From Streptomyces sp. L-9-10 (GTDB taxonomy: Bacteria > Actinomycetota > Actinomycetes > Streptomycetales > Streptomycetaceae): a stretch of DNA of 64,000 nt. Position 1 is the first letter of the stretch; every line of letters starts with the position of its first letter. The notes beneath the pieces were generated by a model. The model had not been told where the DNA came from. It was given only the letters and a program-made list of their open reading frames with translations, and made no database searches. Both the position numbers and the translations under genes were made by a program. The stretch covers positions 23,780 to 87,779 of the forward strand of contig NZ_PHRF01000034.1 in assembly GCF_004151105.1 (NCBI RefSeq), read 5' to 3'. Shown here piece by piece: positions 1-7,604 of this stretch.

Positions 1-501
1 GATCTTGCTGTCGAAGATCTTGGCGAGCGTGGGGGCGTCGAGGACGAGGCTGTCCACACCCTCCAGGTGGTAACCGATCGCGATGGGTCCGCCGACCATC
101 GGCAGGTTGATGCCCTGGCCGCCGGTGCAGATCTTCTTCGAGTCGGCGACCTCTTCGGGCTTCAGCGCCGAGTCGGAGCCGGCGAAGCCGACCGTGCCCT
201 GGTTGAAGGCGACGATGCCCTCGCCGGACGACGAGGACTTGTAGTTGACCTCCACGCCGGTGCAGGTGGCCATGTAGTTCTTGATCCAGAGGTCCATGGC
301 GTTCTTCTGCGCGCTGGAACCGGACGCGAGCAGCTGGCCCTTGGCGTCCTTGCACACCGCGCTCGTGGCGGCCGAGGACTTCGTCGCCGTGCCCTCGGGG
401 GCGTTGTCGTCCGAACCGCACGCCGTGAGAACCAGGGCGCCGGAGACGGCGAGGGCACCGAGCGCGGTGGCGCGCAGCCCGTTCTTGCGCTGAAGCTTCA
501 C
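1..501 (-). CDS. pstS: Phosphate ABC transporter substrate-binding lipoprotein PstS (partial)
   Basis: Periplasmic-type phosphate-binding lipoprotein that feeds the PstCAB importer. The 167 visible codons start at a GTG preceded by GGAAGGAAA. They show a basic N-terminus, a hydrophobic stretch and a lipobox LTAC with Cys28, so the protein is secreted and lipid-anchored. After an Asp/Thr-rich linker comes the PstS-type substrate fold, with LLASGSSAQKNAMDLW and YKSSSSGEG, the Ser/Gly loop that contacts phosphate. The C-terminal half lies outside the window. A PHO box about 135 bp upstream says it is under PhoP control. Its usual neighbour, the NUDIX-CHAD-ppk block, is displaced by the islet to the right. 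Confidence 0.95.
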   Translation of the reverse strand, partial: MKLQRKNGLRATALGALAVSGALVLTACGSDDNAPEGTATKSSAATSAVCKDAKGQLLASGSSAQKNAMDLWIKNYMATCTGVEVNYKSSSSGEGIVAFNQGTVGFAGSDSALKPEEVADSKKICTGGQGINLPMVGGPIAIGYHLEGVDSLVLDAPTLAKIFDSKI

Positions 502-634
502 TTCGGGTGTTTCCTTCCAGGAGCCGCCGGTCTGAGCCTTTGTACGGCGGCGTGCGTCGGGGTGGCTGGTGCGGCGCTATGACCGTCACCGTGTAAGGCC
601 GAAATTAGGCAGATCAGGTGAAGCCGCCGACGGG

Positions 635-656
635 GGCGGGTGAACGGAAGGTGAAC
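635..656 (-). promoter_or_regulatory. PHO box (PhoP operator) of pstS
   Basis: On the minus strand two contiguous 11-bp units, GTTCACCTTCC (656-646) and GTTCACCCGCC (645-635), match the direct-repeat unit known for Streptomyces PhoP (GTTCACC core). They lie about 135 bp upstream of the pstS GTG and read in its direction. A TAATTT at about 606 could be the -10. The repeat is visible in the sequence; PhoP binding is inferred. Confidence 0.85.
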
Positions 657-767
657 CTCGCGGGGCGGTGTGGTTCCGGCGCGCGTGCCGTACACCCGAC
701 TGGGTGTACGGAGGGCGTACTCGCGATCACGAAAGCGCCACATGGTGACCGGGGCCGTGCCGCGTAC

Positions 768-866
768 GGCGCGCTACGTCGGGTACGGCCCGCTGTGCGG
801 CGTACGGCCGCTACGTCGCGTGCGGGCCGCTATGGCACGTGCGTACGGACCGCTACGTCGCGTGCG
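768..866. repeat. Degenerate short tandem repeats
   Basis: Roughly 20-bp degenerate units built on GTACGG-CCGCTACGTCG occupy this stretch. A 17-bp string, CCGCTACGTCGCGTGCG, is present twice exactly (808-824 and 850-866). I see no gene between the PHO box and the NUDIX-like remnant. The last repeat unit overlaps the remnant's stop codon. Confidence 0.5.
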
Positions 867-908
867 ACGCGTTCAGGAGCGCGTCCACCAGTAGCCGGTC
901 GCGGGGCT
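851..908 (-). pseudogene. Detached 3' end of a NUDIX hydrolase gene (left islet boundary)
   Basis: These 58 bp match 10651-10708, the 3' end of the intact NUDIX gene, at 52 of 58 positions. The minus-strand frame is kept: it reads PRDRLLVDALLNA and then a different tail (SHAT, stop), where the intact gene ends in PPGT. Similarity stops at about 908. A detached gene 3' end in front of pstS, the expected neighbour of NUDIX, is what an insertion or replacement at that 3' end would leave. Which copy is ancestral cannot be told from this sequence. Confidence 0.75.
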
Positions 909-1001
909 CAGGCGGTGCTGCGGTGGCTCATCCCGGAGGCGGAGGAGCCATGGCCGTCCGACACGAGGGGAGAGAGCGGACGAGCCCGGCAGCCCTGACG
1001 G

Positions 1002-1310
1002 TCAGTGCCGGTCCGAGCGTGGCGCTTGTGGCTTGCGGTGCTTGCCGGTGCCCGGCCCCAAGGTGTTGGGGGCAGGGCTCGGCTCCGGCGCGGACGCCTC
1101 TGGACAGAGCAGGCGCTTCGCCTCTGCGAGGTTCGGCACGATGGCGTGGAACTCCCAGGAGCTGCCGTTCCACCTCTCGATGACTCGCGGCGCGTCCGGG
1201 CTCACGTGAGAGCCCCTCAGACTGCCCTCGCCGGTGACGGGCGCGGCGCGGAGCTTGCCAGTCTTCGCGTCATGGCGCTCCGCCCAGTCCTTCAGTGGCT
1301 CGTCGTCCAC
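1002..1310 (-). CDS. DUF6087 family protein
   Basis: Small hydrophilic protein of about 102 aa from a GTG start preceded by GGGGAAG. It begins VDDEPLKDWAERHD, continues VTGEGSLRGSHVSPDAPRVI (about residues 28-47), and has NLAEAKRLL near residue 65, then a Pro/Lys-rich tail. I recognise this as the DUF6087 pattern of short Streptomyces accessory proteins; no biochemical role is known to me. It lies 105 bp downstream of tgmC on the same strand, so it may be the last gene of the RiPP operon or independent islet cargo. Confidence 0.7.
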   Translation of the reverse strand: MDDEPLKDWAERHDAKTGKLRAAPVTGEGSLRGSHVSPDAPRVIERWNGSSWEFHAIVPNLAEAKRLLCPEASAPEPSPAPNTLGPGTGKHRKPQAPRSDRH

Positions 1311-1415
1311 TGTGCTTCCCCAGGATCGGCGGTGGCTATCCGGGGAGGGCAGCGGCCGACGGGGCCTCCCGCGTCGTCGGAGGGCATCGGGCACTGCAGC
1401 GCCCTTTGACTTCGC

Positions 1416-2609
1416 TCAGGAGGCTCGGGATTGTGCCGGCGGTCGGGCGAGGCGGTGTTGCCAACGCAGTGCCGGGTCGTCATCGATCCAGTACGTGTGG
1501 GAGTCGGCGGTGATGCGAAGCCGTACGGCGGTGATATCGGGGCTTCCCGCGTCCTGCCACGCGGTGAGAGCCCGTTCGATGTCGTCCCACAGGGCCACGG
1601 GGCCACCCTGGCGGACGGTCCAGCCATCGCCGTCAGCGGTGAATTCGGCGAATGACTCCCGCTCCGGGTCAAAGACGTACAGGAGTTGGGTACCGTCGCT
1701 CGTCGCGGCGCGGACGAACTGCACGCCGGGTGCGGCGAGCTGGGCGAGAAAGGCGGGCATCCACTCCTCCAGCACCACGGGCGGTACCTTCGTCGCCCGC
1801 TCGCTGTCGGCGTAGGCTGTGCGGGCGGACAGGTCCCCGGACACCGGTACCGCGGCCTGAGATCGCGCCTGCATGAATGAGGAGCGATCGGTGATCCGCC
1901 CTTCGGCAGTACCGTCCTCGCCCACGGTGACCTTCGCAAGGCCGGTGCCGAAGGGCCAGGAGCCGACGGTGGCCAGGATGATGCCGCCCGGCCTGGTCTG
2001 CCGAATCCAGGTGTGGGGGATACGGCGGACGGCACAGGCGGCGATCACCCGGTGATACGGGGCGCGGTGCGGGTGCCCAAGGAGCCCGTCCCCGGTCACG
2101 GTCCACGTCGAGAACCCGGCCGTTTCCAGCGCGGCATCCGCACGGGCCGCCACCGCCGGGTCCACCTCGACCGTCGTCACGTTGTCTTCGCCGAGGCGGT
2201 GGCACATCAGAGCCGAGGAGTAACCGGTGCCCGTGCCGATTTCCAACACCTGGTGCCCTTCTTCCACGTCCAGGTTCTCGATCATGCCGACGACGGTGAC
2301 CGGAGTGGTGGACGACGACGTGGGCACGCCCGTCACGAGGTCACCGGCTTGATCGGCGGTCAGGTATCCGTCGAGCTGAGTGGTCAGGGACTGGTCGCTG
2401 TAGGCGATCCGCCCCCACTCGGCTGGGTTGGCTCCAACTGCCCTGACCGGCCGCCACCGGCCGCCGTCCATGGGCAGGAACACCCCGGGGTTCAGGAACA
2501 GCTCGCGCGGTACGGCTTCCACCGCGGCTCGCCACTGGGGAGTGGTGAGGACACCGGCTTTCTCCGGCCGGTCGGCGAGGGCACGCCGGTCGGGCGCCGT
2601 GTCGGTCAT
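1416..2609 (-). CDS. tgmC: PIMT-like methyltransferase of an ATP-grasp peptide maturase system
   Basis: 397 aa. The N-terminal two thirds resemble protein L-isoaspartyl O-methyltransferase: SDQSLTTQ near residues 71-78 and the SAM-binding loop VLEIGTGTGYSS near 121-132. A C-terminal extension of about 170 residues, absent from housekeeping PIMT, is typical of the RiPP-associated branch. In characterised imiditide pathways (fuscimiditide, amycolimiditide) such an enzyme methylates an Asp of the ester-crosslinked precursor, which then closes to an aspartimide. That reaction is inferred here from family and context. Its ATG overlaps the tgmB stop by 4 bp, so translation is coupled. Confidence 0.88.
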   Translation of the reverse strand: MTDTAPDRRALADRPEKAGVLTTPQWRAAVEAVPRELFLNPGVFLPMDGGRWRPVRAVGANPAEWGRIAYSDQSLTTQLDGYLTADQAGDLVTGVPTSSSTTPVTVVGMIENLDVEEGHQVLEIGTGTGYSSALMCHRLGEDNVTTVEVDPAVAARADAALETAGFSTWTVTGDGLLGHPHRAPYHRVIAACAVRRIPHTWIRQTRPGGIILATVGSWPFGTGLAKVTVGEDGTAEGRITDRSSFMQARSQAAVPVSGDLSARTAYADSERATKVPPVVLEEWMPAFLAQLAAPGVQFVRAATSDGTQLLYVFDPERESFAEFTADGDGWTVRQGGPVALWDDIERALTAWQDAGSPDITAVRLRITADSHTYWIDDDPALRWQHRLARPPAQSRAS

Positions 2610-3571
2610 GGGGATTCTCCTCGTGTGAGCAGGTCAGCGAATGCTGCGGACATCTCCAGTCCGGTCCTCTGCTCCAGCCACGCCCATTGGCCGTTGGGGT
2701 TCAGCTCCAGCCACCAGTAGTCACCCTCCCGGTCCACGGCGAGGTCAAAGCTCCCGGACGCCAGGCCGAAGTGGTCCAGGCAGGCGAGGAGCGCCTTGTT
2801 CACGTGGTCGGGCAGCTCGACCACGGTGTAGGTGTGGGCGGCGTAGTCCCTGCGCCAGTCGAGCAAACAGGAGTCGATCCGTACGGTGAAGGTTCGCCGG
2901 CCGATCACCAGCACCCGCACGTCGGCGACCTTGTCCACGCGGGCCTGGAACAGGTGTGGCGTCACGCTCACGCTGTCATCGATCTCGGCGGCGGAGACCG
3001 GGTCCGCCCACCCCGTCACCGGGACTCCGTCGCGGTCGTACGGGGTCCACCGCAGCGTTTTGTAGATCACCTGTCCGTGGGCGGTGATGAATTCGCGCGC
3101 CTCACCCGGATCGTTGGTCACGAGCGTCGGCGGCACGGTGAGGCCGAGCCGTTGGGCGAGGGCAAGTTGAGCGGGCTTGTAATCGGCGGCCGAGTTGCGG
3201 AGCGGATGGTTGACCCACAGCGGACCGTCAAGGGCGTAAAGGGTGCCCCCGAGTCCGTAACGGACCTGCGCGGCAGCGAACCGCGCATCGTCGCCGGTCA
3301 AGTGCTGGAAGGTGGGCCAGGCGGGACGGCGCCAGTACACCGCCCGCAATTGGGCCAGGCCGACGGTTCTCGACAGGGTACGTATCCGCCCGGCCACCGG
3401 GGCCGGGCGGATACCGAACCGGGCCGAGACAGTCAGGCTCGCGCCGATGTCGGCGGGGTTGAATCTGACCACCGGCACATTTCGCCGGTTGAGTTCGGTG
3501 ATCACCATGTCGGCGGTGACGTCATCCGCCTCGGTGGCCACCAGCACCGGCCTCTCATGGGTCGCCGACAT
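2606..3571 (-). CDS. tgmB: ATP-grasp peptide maturase (graspetide ligase)
   Basis: 321 aa ATP-grasp enzyme. The start is the ATG in the TGATG overlap with the precursor stop; the upstream in-frame extension covers the precursor gene in another frame and is not coding. YWRRP (about residues 81-85) and VNHP (about 116-119) lie in the N-terminal part, and the C-terminal WWLELNPNGQWAWLE carries the Glu/Asn metal ligands of the ATP-grasp fold. Members of this SAV_5884-type group activate Asp/Glu side chains as acyl-phosphates and join them to Thr/Ser hydroxyls or Lys amines of the precursor. Adjacent precursor and PIMT genes make this role very likely. Confidence 0.9.
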   Translation of the reverse strand: MSATHERPVLVATEADDVTADMVITELNRRNVPVVRFNPADIGASLTVSARFGIRPAPVAGRIRTLSRTVGLAQLRAVYWRRPAWPTFQHLTGDDARFAAAQVRYGLGGTLYALDGPLWVNHPLRNSAADYKPAQLALAQRLGLTVPPTLVTNDPGEAREFITAHGQVIYKTLRWTPYDRDGVPVTGWADPVSAAEIDDSVSVTPHLFQARVDKVADVRVLVIGRRTFTVRIDSCLLDWRRDYAAHTYTVVELPDHVNKALLACLDHFGLASGSFDLAVDREGDYWWLELNPNGQWAWLEQRTGLEMSAAFADLLTRGESP

Positions 3572-3855
3572 CAGTCCTGCTGGCTGTCCTGGTCGTGGCC
3601 CTGATCGTTCTGCGAGTCCGAATTGGTGGTCGTGGAGGTCTCGGTGCCGGAACTGGTGCCGTGCTTGCCCATCTCGACCACCCGGCCGGACCGGTCGCGA
3701 AATACGCCGACCTGCGTGGCGGGATCGATGATGACTGTGGCGTGCGGGCGGCGAACAGTGATCGGATACGGAGCGAGGCGGCCGGCCCCCCAAGGGCGGG
3801 CGGTGGTGAGGTGCGTGGCAGACGTGGTGCTTTCGGTTCCGGTGGCCGCGGTCAT
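3571..3855 (-). CDS. tgmA: ATP-grasp-modified RiPP precursor peptide
   Basis: 94 aa from an ATG with AGGAAGGGG 7 nt upstream. The leader contains PWGAGRLAPYPITV (residues 21-34) and a strand-like segment ending GRVVEMGKHGT (57-67), both characteristic of putative ATP-grasp target peptides. The presumed core, residues 67-94, is split: a Thr/Ser-rich part with Thr67, 71, 73, 75, 76 and 77 as possible hydroxyl donors, and an acidic Asn/Gln/Asp-rich tail with Asp80, 84, 88, 90 and 94 plus Glu72 as carboxyl partners. No Cys is present. The pattern suits several Thr-Asp/Glu ester links plus a PIMT-made aspartimide. First gene of the tgmABC operon. Confidence 0.88.
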   Translation of the reverse strand: MTAATGTESTTSATHLTTARPWGAGRLAPYPITVRRPHATVIIDPATQVGVFRDRSGRVVEMGKHGTSSGTETSTTTNSDSQNDQGHDQDSQQD

Positions 3856-3915
3856 GCCGCGTCCCCTTCCTCTCGTCGGTCCCGGCCCGGTTGGGCTCGG
3901 GAAGGACGTTAGAGA

Positions 3916-3988
3916 CGCAACGTTGCGATCACCACGGATATTTCTTGAGTTTTCTCAATCAAGGCCACATTTTCTTGTTTTTTCTCGC
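3916..3988. promoter_or_regulatory. AT-rich control region between the RiPP operon and the divergent DUF6879-XRE pair
   Basis: Three elements stand out in an otherwise GC-rich sequence: a perfect 12-bp palindrome CGCAACGTTGCG (3916-3927), an inverted repeat TTGAG-TTTT-CTCAA (3945-3958), and a related 18-bp sequence repeated 30 bp apart (3941-3958 and 3971-3988, 14 of 18 identical, both starting TTTCTTG). Promoters for both directions probably lie here. The neighbouring XRE regulator is a natural candidate to bind the repeats; this is inference. Confidence 0.55.
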
Positions 3989-4066
3989 ATGGTTGGCTGC
4001 ATCCTGTCTCGTGAGCCCACAGGTTCAGTGATGCTGGTGGCTCGGCCCCAGCGGAAGGACTCGACC

Positions 4067-4822
4067 ATGGCTCGACGGCTGCGCTTCAACGGCACGGACA
4101 GCAAGAACGGCGGCTGTCCCGCACTGCATGAGGACATCGATTCAGGCGAGTGGATCGTCCAGGGCAAACCACTCACGGACCCCGAAGAAACCGCCCAGCT
4201 CCAGCACTTCACGGCCGGGGAGTCCGCGATCGTCGTGCCGCGAGAACTGCTCGTACACTTCGGTCCCAAGGAGATCGGCCGCGTGCCCCAGATGATCAGC
4301 TTGGAAGAATTCGACCGGCTCTTCGAGACGTTCGAACATTCGGCGTGGCGGCTCGAAACGCGGCGCGGCTATGCCTCCGACCGAGAAGACGAGACCTACC
4401 GAGAGTTCGTGGAGACGGGCACCGTGCAGTGGGATCTCGATGACGAGTGGTGCACGAACATGCGTCATCAGACATCACAAGGAAAGCGCGTCGGCAGGGT
4501 CCGCATCGTGGACAACCCGCCGACTACCGGGCAGTTGTACCTTCTCGACAACGCGCGGCGCAACGCGGCCACAGGTGAGGAGATGCGCAACCTGTGGCGT
4601 GCGGACGCCGACCGGCTGCGGCTGCCCGCCGAAGACTTCTGGATCTTCGATTCACGGATGATCGCACTGCTTCACTTCGACGACGTGGACAACCTCCTCA
4701 GCGTTGAAGCGATCACGGATCCGGTTGAGGTCAACCGCTACGCCCAGACGCGTGACGCAGCCTTGCATCACGCCATCCGTTACGACGAGTTCGCGGTGCA
4801 GGTGGCTGCGGCAGAACAGTGA
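4067..4822 (+). CDS. Two-domain protein: N-terminal small domain fused to DUF6879
   Basis: 251 aa from an ATG with GGAAGGAC upstream. Residues 1-70 (RLRFNGTDSKNGGCPALHED, then a strand-rich part ending IVVPRELLVHFGPKE) resemble small stand-alone proteins usually encoded beside XRE regulators. Residues from about 78 (ISLEEFDRLFETFEHSAWRL) to the end form a DUF6879 domain, with the RLPAEDFWIFDSRM segment typical of it. Function unknown; DUF6879 proteins commonly sit next to XRE-DUF5753 regulators, as here, where the next gene starts 10 bp downstream. A paralogue lies at 7605-8132. I infer that the two domains are a fusion of normally separate genes. Confidence 0.75.
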   Translation: MARRLRFNGTDSKNGGCPALHEDIDSGEWIVQGKPLTDPEETAQLQHFTAGESAIVVPRELLVHFGPKEIGRVPQMISLEEFDRLFETFEHSAWRLETRRGYASDREDETYREFVETGTVQWDLDDEWCTNMRHQTSQGKRVGRVRIVDNPPTTGQLYLLDNARRNAATGEEMRNLWRADADRLRLPAEDFWIFDSRMIALLHFDDVDNLLSVEAITDPVEVNRYAQTRDAALHHAIRYDEFAVQVAAAEQ

Positions 4823-4832
4823 GCATGAACCG

Positions 4833-5682
4833 GTGAGTACGGACTACCAGCAAGCGCGGGTCGCCCTTGGAGTACGGCTCCGTGAACTCCGTCTCTCGGG
4901 ACCCGACGGTCGGCTCACCGGTTCGCAATTGGCGGCGCTTCTCGGCTGGCCGAACTCGAAGATCAGCAAGTTGGAGCACGGACGGCAGACCGCAACCCCC
5001 GAGGACCTGCGAGCATGGGCGGAAGCGACCGGGCACCCCGACGCATACGACGAACTCGCGTCACGGCTCCGGGGTTTCGAGTCTCACATCCGGTCGTGGC
5101 GGCGGCAGCTCGCCAACGGGCACCGGCCTGTGCAAGATACGTGGAACACGCAGGTTGACCGGTCCCATACCATCCGCGTTTGGGAAGAGTCCGTTGTCGC
5201 AGGCATGCTGCAGACCCCCGACTATGCGCACCACATATTCACCCTGTACGCGGAACTCCACGGGACCACGCCGGACACCGAGGCTGCGGTCCGGTCCAGG
5301 ACGAAGCGTCAGGAATGGCTGTACCGGTCGGGCAGAAAGCTACGCGTCATCATGTGGGAGGCCGCCCTGCACGCCTTGGTCTGTCCGCCCCCCGTACTCG
5401 CAACGCAGTTGGACAGGCTGGCCGGCGTCATGGGTATGGACACAGTGGAACTCGGTATCGTTCCTTTCAGCGCCTCGCTCAAGATCCCGGCCGCAAACGG
5501 ATTCTGGATCTTCGATGACCGGCTTGTTATTACCGAGGACTGGCATGGAATTGTGGGTGGACGACAACGTCGGCCTCGCCACGTACCTCAGGGTGTGGGA
5601 CACGCTGAACGAATCCGCGGTCTATGACGCTGAAGCCCACCGCATCATCACGCGAGCGGCCCGGATGCTTTCCACGCAATGA
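4833..5682 (+). pseudogene. XRE family regulator with DUF5753 domain, frameshifted near the 3' end
   Basis: GTG start. An XRE helix-turn-helix (LTGSQLAALLGWPNSKISKL, about residues 30-49) is followed by the DUF5753 sensor domain, with VVAGMLQTPDYAHHIF near 125-140. The frame runs to a stop at 5627 but loses family similarity after ITEDWHG (about 5549). The +1 frame then restores the normal ending (ELWVDDNVGLATYLRVWDTL) up to the stop at 5682. CATGGAATTG at 5544-5553 appears to have lost two bases. The DNA-binding half is intact, so a shortened protein could still bind DNA. Confidence 0.75.
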
Positions 5683-5768
5683 CGTGTGGGATGGGCCCAC
5701 TCCGCTGCTGGTGGCACTGGGGAGGCGATCCGGGGCGAGCCCTCTTCGTGGTTCTTGGGGTTTCTGGC

Positions 5769-5981
5769 TCAGGCGGTACGACTCGGCCGATCGGCCTTGA
5801 CGCCACTGAGGAACGTGGTGAACGCAGTGGTGGTGACGGCGATCCGGGGACCGTGCGGGATCTTGGAGTCGCGGATGCCGGTGGTGGCGTTCGTGACGGC
5901 CACCTCGACGCAATTGTCGCCGCCTGAGCTGAAGCTGCTCTTGACCCAGCGGACGGCTTTCGGGTCAGCCTTGCTACTCAA
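5769..5981 (-). CDS. DUF397 domain-containing protein
   Basis: 70 aa. The TTG start overlaps the stop of the upstream XRE gene (TTGA) and has a strong AAGGAGGAAGC. It carries the DUF397 signature VRWVKSSFSSGGDNCVEVA (about residues 10-28) and RDSKIPHGPRIAVT, then FTTFLSGV. DUF397 proteins are usually encoded beside an XRE-DUF5753 partner; WhiJ-like systems of this layout influence development in S. coelicolor, but no role can be assigned to this copy. Translationally coupled to the regulator and convergent with the frameshifted XRE gene. Confidence 0.9.
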   Translation of the reverse strand: MSSKADPKAVRWVKSSFSSGGDNCVEVAVTNATTGIRDSKIPHGPRIAVTTTAFTTFLSGVKADRPSRTA

Positions 5982-6844
5982 GCTTCCTCCTTGATGAGGC
6001 CCTTGATGAACTCGCGTGACGCCGGAATGTCCAACGCCCGCGCACGCAGGTGGTTGAGCGCGACGTCGTAGCGTCCCACGTGTTCATCTTCCTCCAAGTA
6101 GAGGGAACTCGTCAGTGGCTCCAGCACGACCAGCGGGTCGCCCGCGTCGAACCGGAACAAGGTGAACGTTCCGTCGATACCCGCGTGGACGCCGACGCTG
6201 AACGGGAGCACCTGCACATCCACGCCGGGAAGTGCCTCAGAAACGTCGAGTAGGTGACGCAGCTGGCCCGCGAGCACCTGTGCCCCTCCCATGGCCCGGC
6301 GTAGCGCGGCTTCGTCCAGTACGCACCACATGGACAGAGGACGCTCACGTCGGAGCGCCTGCTGGCGCTTCATGCGCAGTTCCACGAATGTGCGCACCTC
6401 GCGCGCGGTTCCCCACTTGCCGCTGCCTTCAACTACCGCGTACGCGTACTCCGGTGTCTGCAACAGTCCCGGAATCAGCTGGGCCGCGTAGCAGTCCGTG
6501 TGCACGGCGAGTTCTTCGAGTTCGAGGTAGTCGGCGAAGGGGTCGCGGACGGCATCGCGGTACTGGTCGAACAGATTGGTACGTCGTGACGACGAAGCCT
6601 GCGCGGCCAACTGCCGGATCTCCTGTATCCGCTGCTCGTCCCGTACCTCGTATGCCTGAAAGTATTTGTCCAACGAGGTTGCGGGGACTCGCTGCTTGCC
6701 GTTCTCGATCTTGCTCAGCGCGGAGGGACCGGAGAGCCCCAGCAGCTTCACCGCGTCCGGCAGGTTGAGGCCGGATCGCTGTCGCAACGTACGTAGCGCC
6801 AAGCCGAGTCGACGACGCATCAGGTTTGGACGGGCATCTGCCAT
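5978..6844 (-). CDS. XRE family regulator with DUF5753 domain
   Basis: 288 aa, intact. The N-terminal helix-turn-helix reads LNLPDAVKLLGLSGPSALSK followed by IENGK (about residues 26-50). A long DUF5753 domain has LIPGLLQTPEYAYAVVEG near 123-140 and VQVLPFSVGVHAG near 210-222. ATG start with GAGGCGGTG upstream. Forms a two-gene unit with the DUF397 gene, overlapping by 4 bp. The promoter region upstream holds a pair of TAGAAAC direct repeats, likely operator or promoter elements. Confidence 0.88.
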   Translation of the reverse strand: MADARPNLMRRRLGLALRTLRQRSGLNLPDAVKLLGLSGPSALSKIENGKQRVPATSLDKYFQAYEVRDEQRIQEIRQLAAQASSSRRTNLFDQYRDAVRDPFADYLELEELAVHTDCYAAQLIPGLLQTPEYAYAVVEGSGKWGTAREVRTFVELRMKRQQALRRERPLSMWCVLDEAALRRAMGGAQVLAGQLRHLLDVSEALPGVDVQVLPFSVGVHAGIDGTFTLFRFDAGDPLVVLEPLTSSLYLEEDEHVGRYDVALNHLRARALDIPASREFIKGLIKEEA

Positions 6845-6921
6845 GCGTTGGTCACCGCCTCTCTCGGGCTGGACTTTACACAGGTAGCGGAGTCTTGCAT
6901 GTGCCGATTCCTCACATTATT

Positions 6922-6956
6922 TAGAAACTTGACTGACCCACTTGCCTAGAAACCTT
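6922..6956. promoter_or_regulatory. Direct repeats in the promoter region of the XRE-DUF397 unit
   Basis: TAGAAACTT (6922-6930) and TAGAAACCT (6947-6955) are direct repeats exactly 25 bp apart, in an AT-rich patch about 80-110 bp upstream of the XRE start. The spacing fits operator half-sites or overlapping promoter elements. Nothing else is recognisable between 6845 and 7076. Confidence 0.45.
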
Positions 6957-7076
6957 TCTCGGCATCATGCTCATTGTGTCACGCATGGTGACCCTCCTGA
7001 GACGCGAAGTGAACTTTGATCGCGTGCCCGTCAGGTCGGGTCGACATGAGCCGCTATGCGAAAGGAAGTTGAAGAC

Positions 7077-7181
7077 GTGATCAGTTCCCTTGCTCATGCA
7101 CTCGTCTTGCTGCCCGCCCTGTTGACGAAGCCGCGCCGCTGGCATCGTGCGAGCGCGTACGGCCCGGAGGTGATCCGGTGA
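7077..7181 (+). CDS. Small hypothetical protein
   Basis: 34 codons from a GTG with AAAGGAAG 8 nt upstream. One hydrophobic stretch (SLAHALVLLPALL) is followed by a basic end. Its stop overlaps the start of the following broken gene (GTGA, 7178-7181), the arrangement of a coupled pair. Short proteins of this kind commonly precede the downstream family in Streptomyces. Function unknown; it may be decaying together with its partner. Confidence 0.5.
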   Translation: MISSLAHALVLLPALLTKPRRWHRASAYGPEVIR

Positions 7182-7504
7182 ACATCGACGGACGCCCGCT
7201 GCGGCTGCTCCCCTGGACCGACGAAGACGGTCGGCCCTGCTAGCTCTCGACGGACGGCACCGGCACCGGCCCTGTGTCCAGGCTCGCCGACCGGATCGAA
7301 GCCGTTCAGCTCGCCCAGGCATTCAGGCTGCACGAACAGGCGCTGGACGAGCTCGCGGAATCCGGGCCGGGGGCCCTGGAAGTCGACTGTCTGACAGCCC
7401 GGTTGGCGGACGCGTTGGGGGACGTGTTGGTCATCACGCAGAGCAGAGGCGTCCGCCTCGGCCTGCCAGTGTGCGGAGTCGAAGACTGCCCCGACGTCAC
7501 ATAG
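7178..7504 (+). pseudogene. Conserved hypothetical gene interrupted by an in-frame TAG
   Basis: GTG start, reading VNIDGRPLRLLPWTDEDGRP, then Cys and TAG at 7241-7243. The same frame continues LSTDGTGTGPVSRLADRIE through to VLVITQSRGVRLGLPV and a stop at 7504. Related Streptomyces proteins of about 110 residues read through this point with an aromatic residue (C-Y/F-LSTDG), so a TAC-to-TAG change is the simplest explanation. The part after the stop is still well preserved, so the lesion is recent, or a sequencing error. Function unknown. Confidence 0.65.
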
Positions 7505-7604
7505 ACCGACACGTAGAAGGCCCCGGTGGGCCCACCGTCCACCAGGGGCCGGTGCGTTGACGTCATCATGGCCTAGATGGTGAAGCCCTTCACGGAGGTC
7601 CGCA

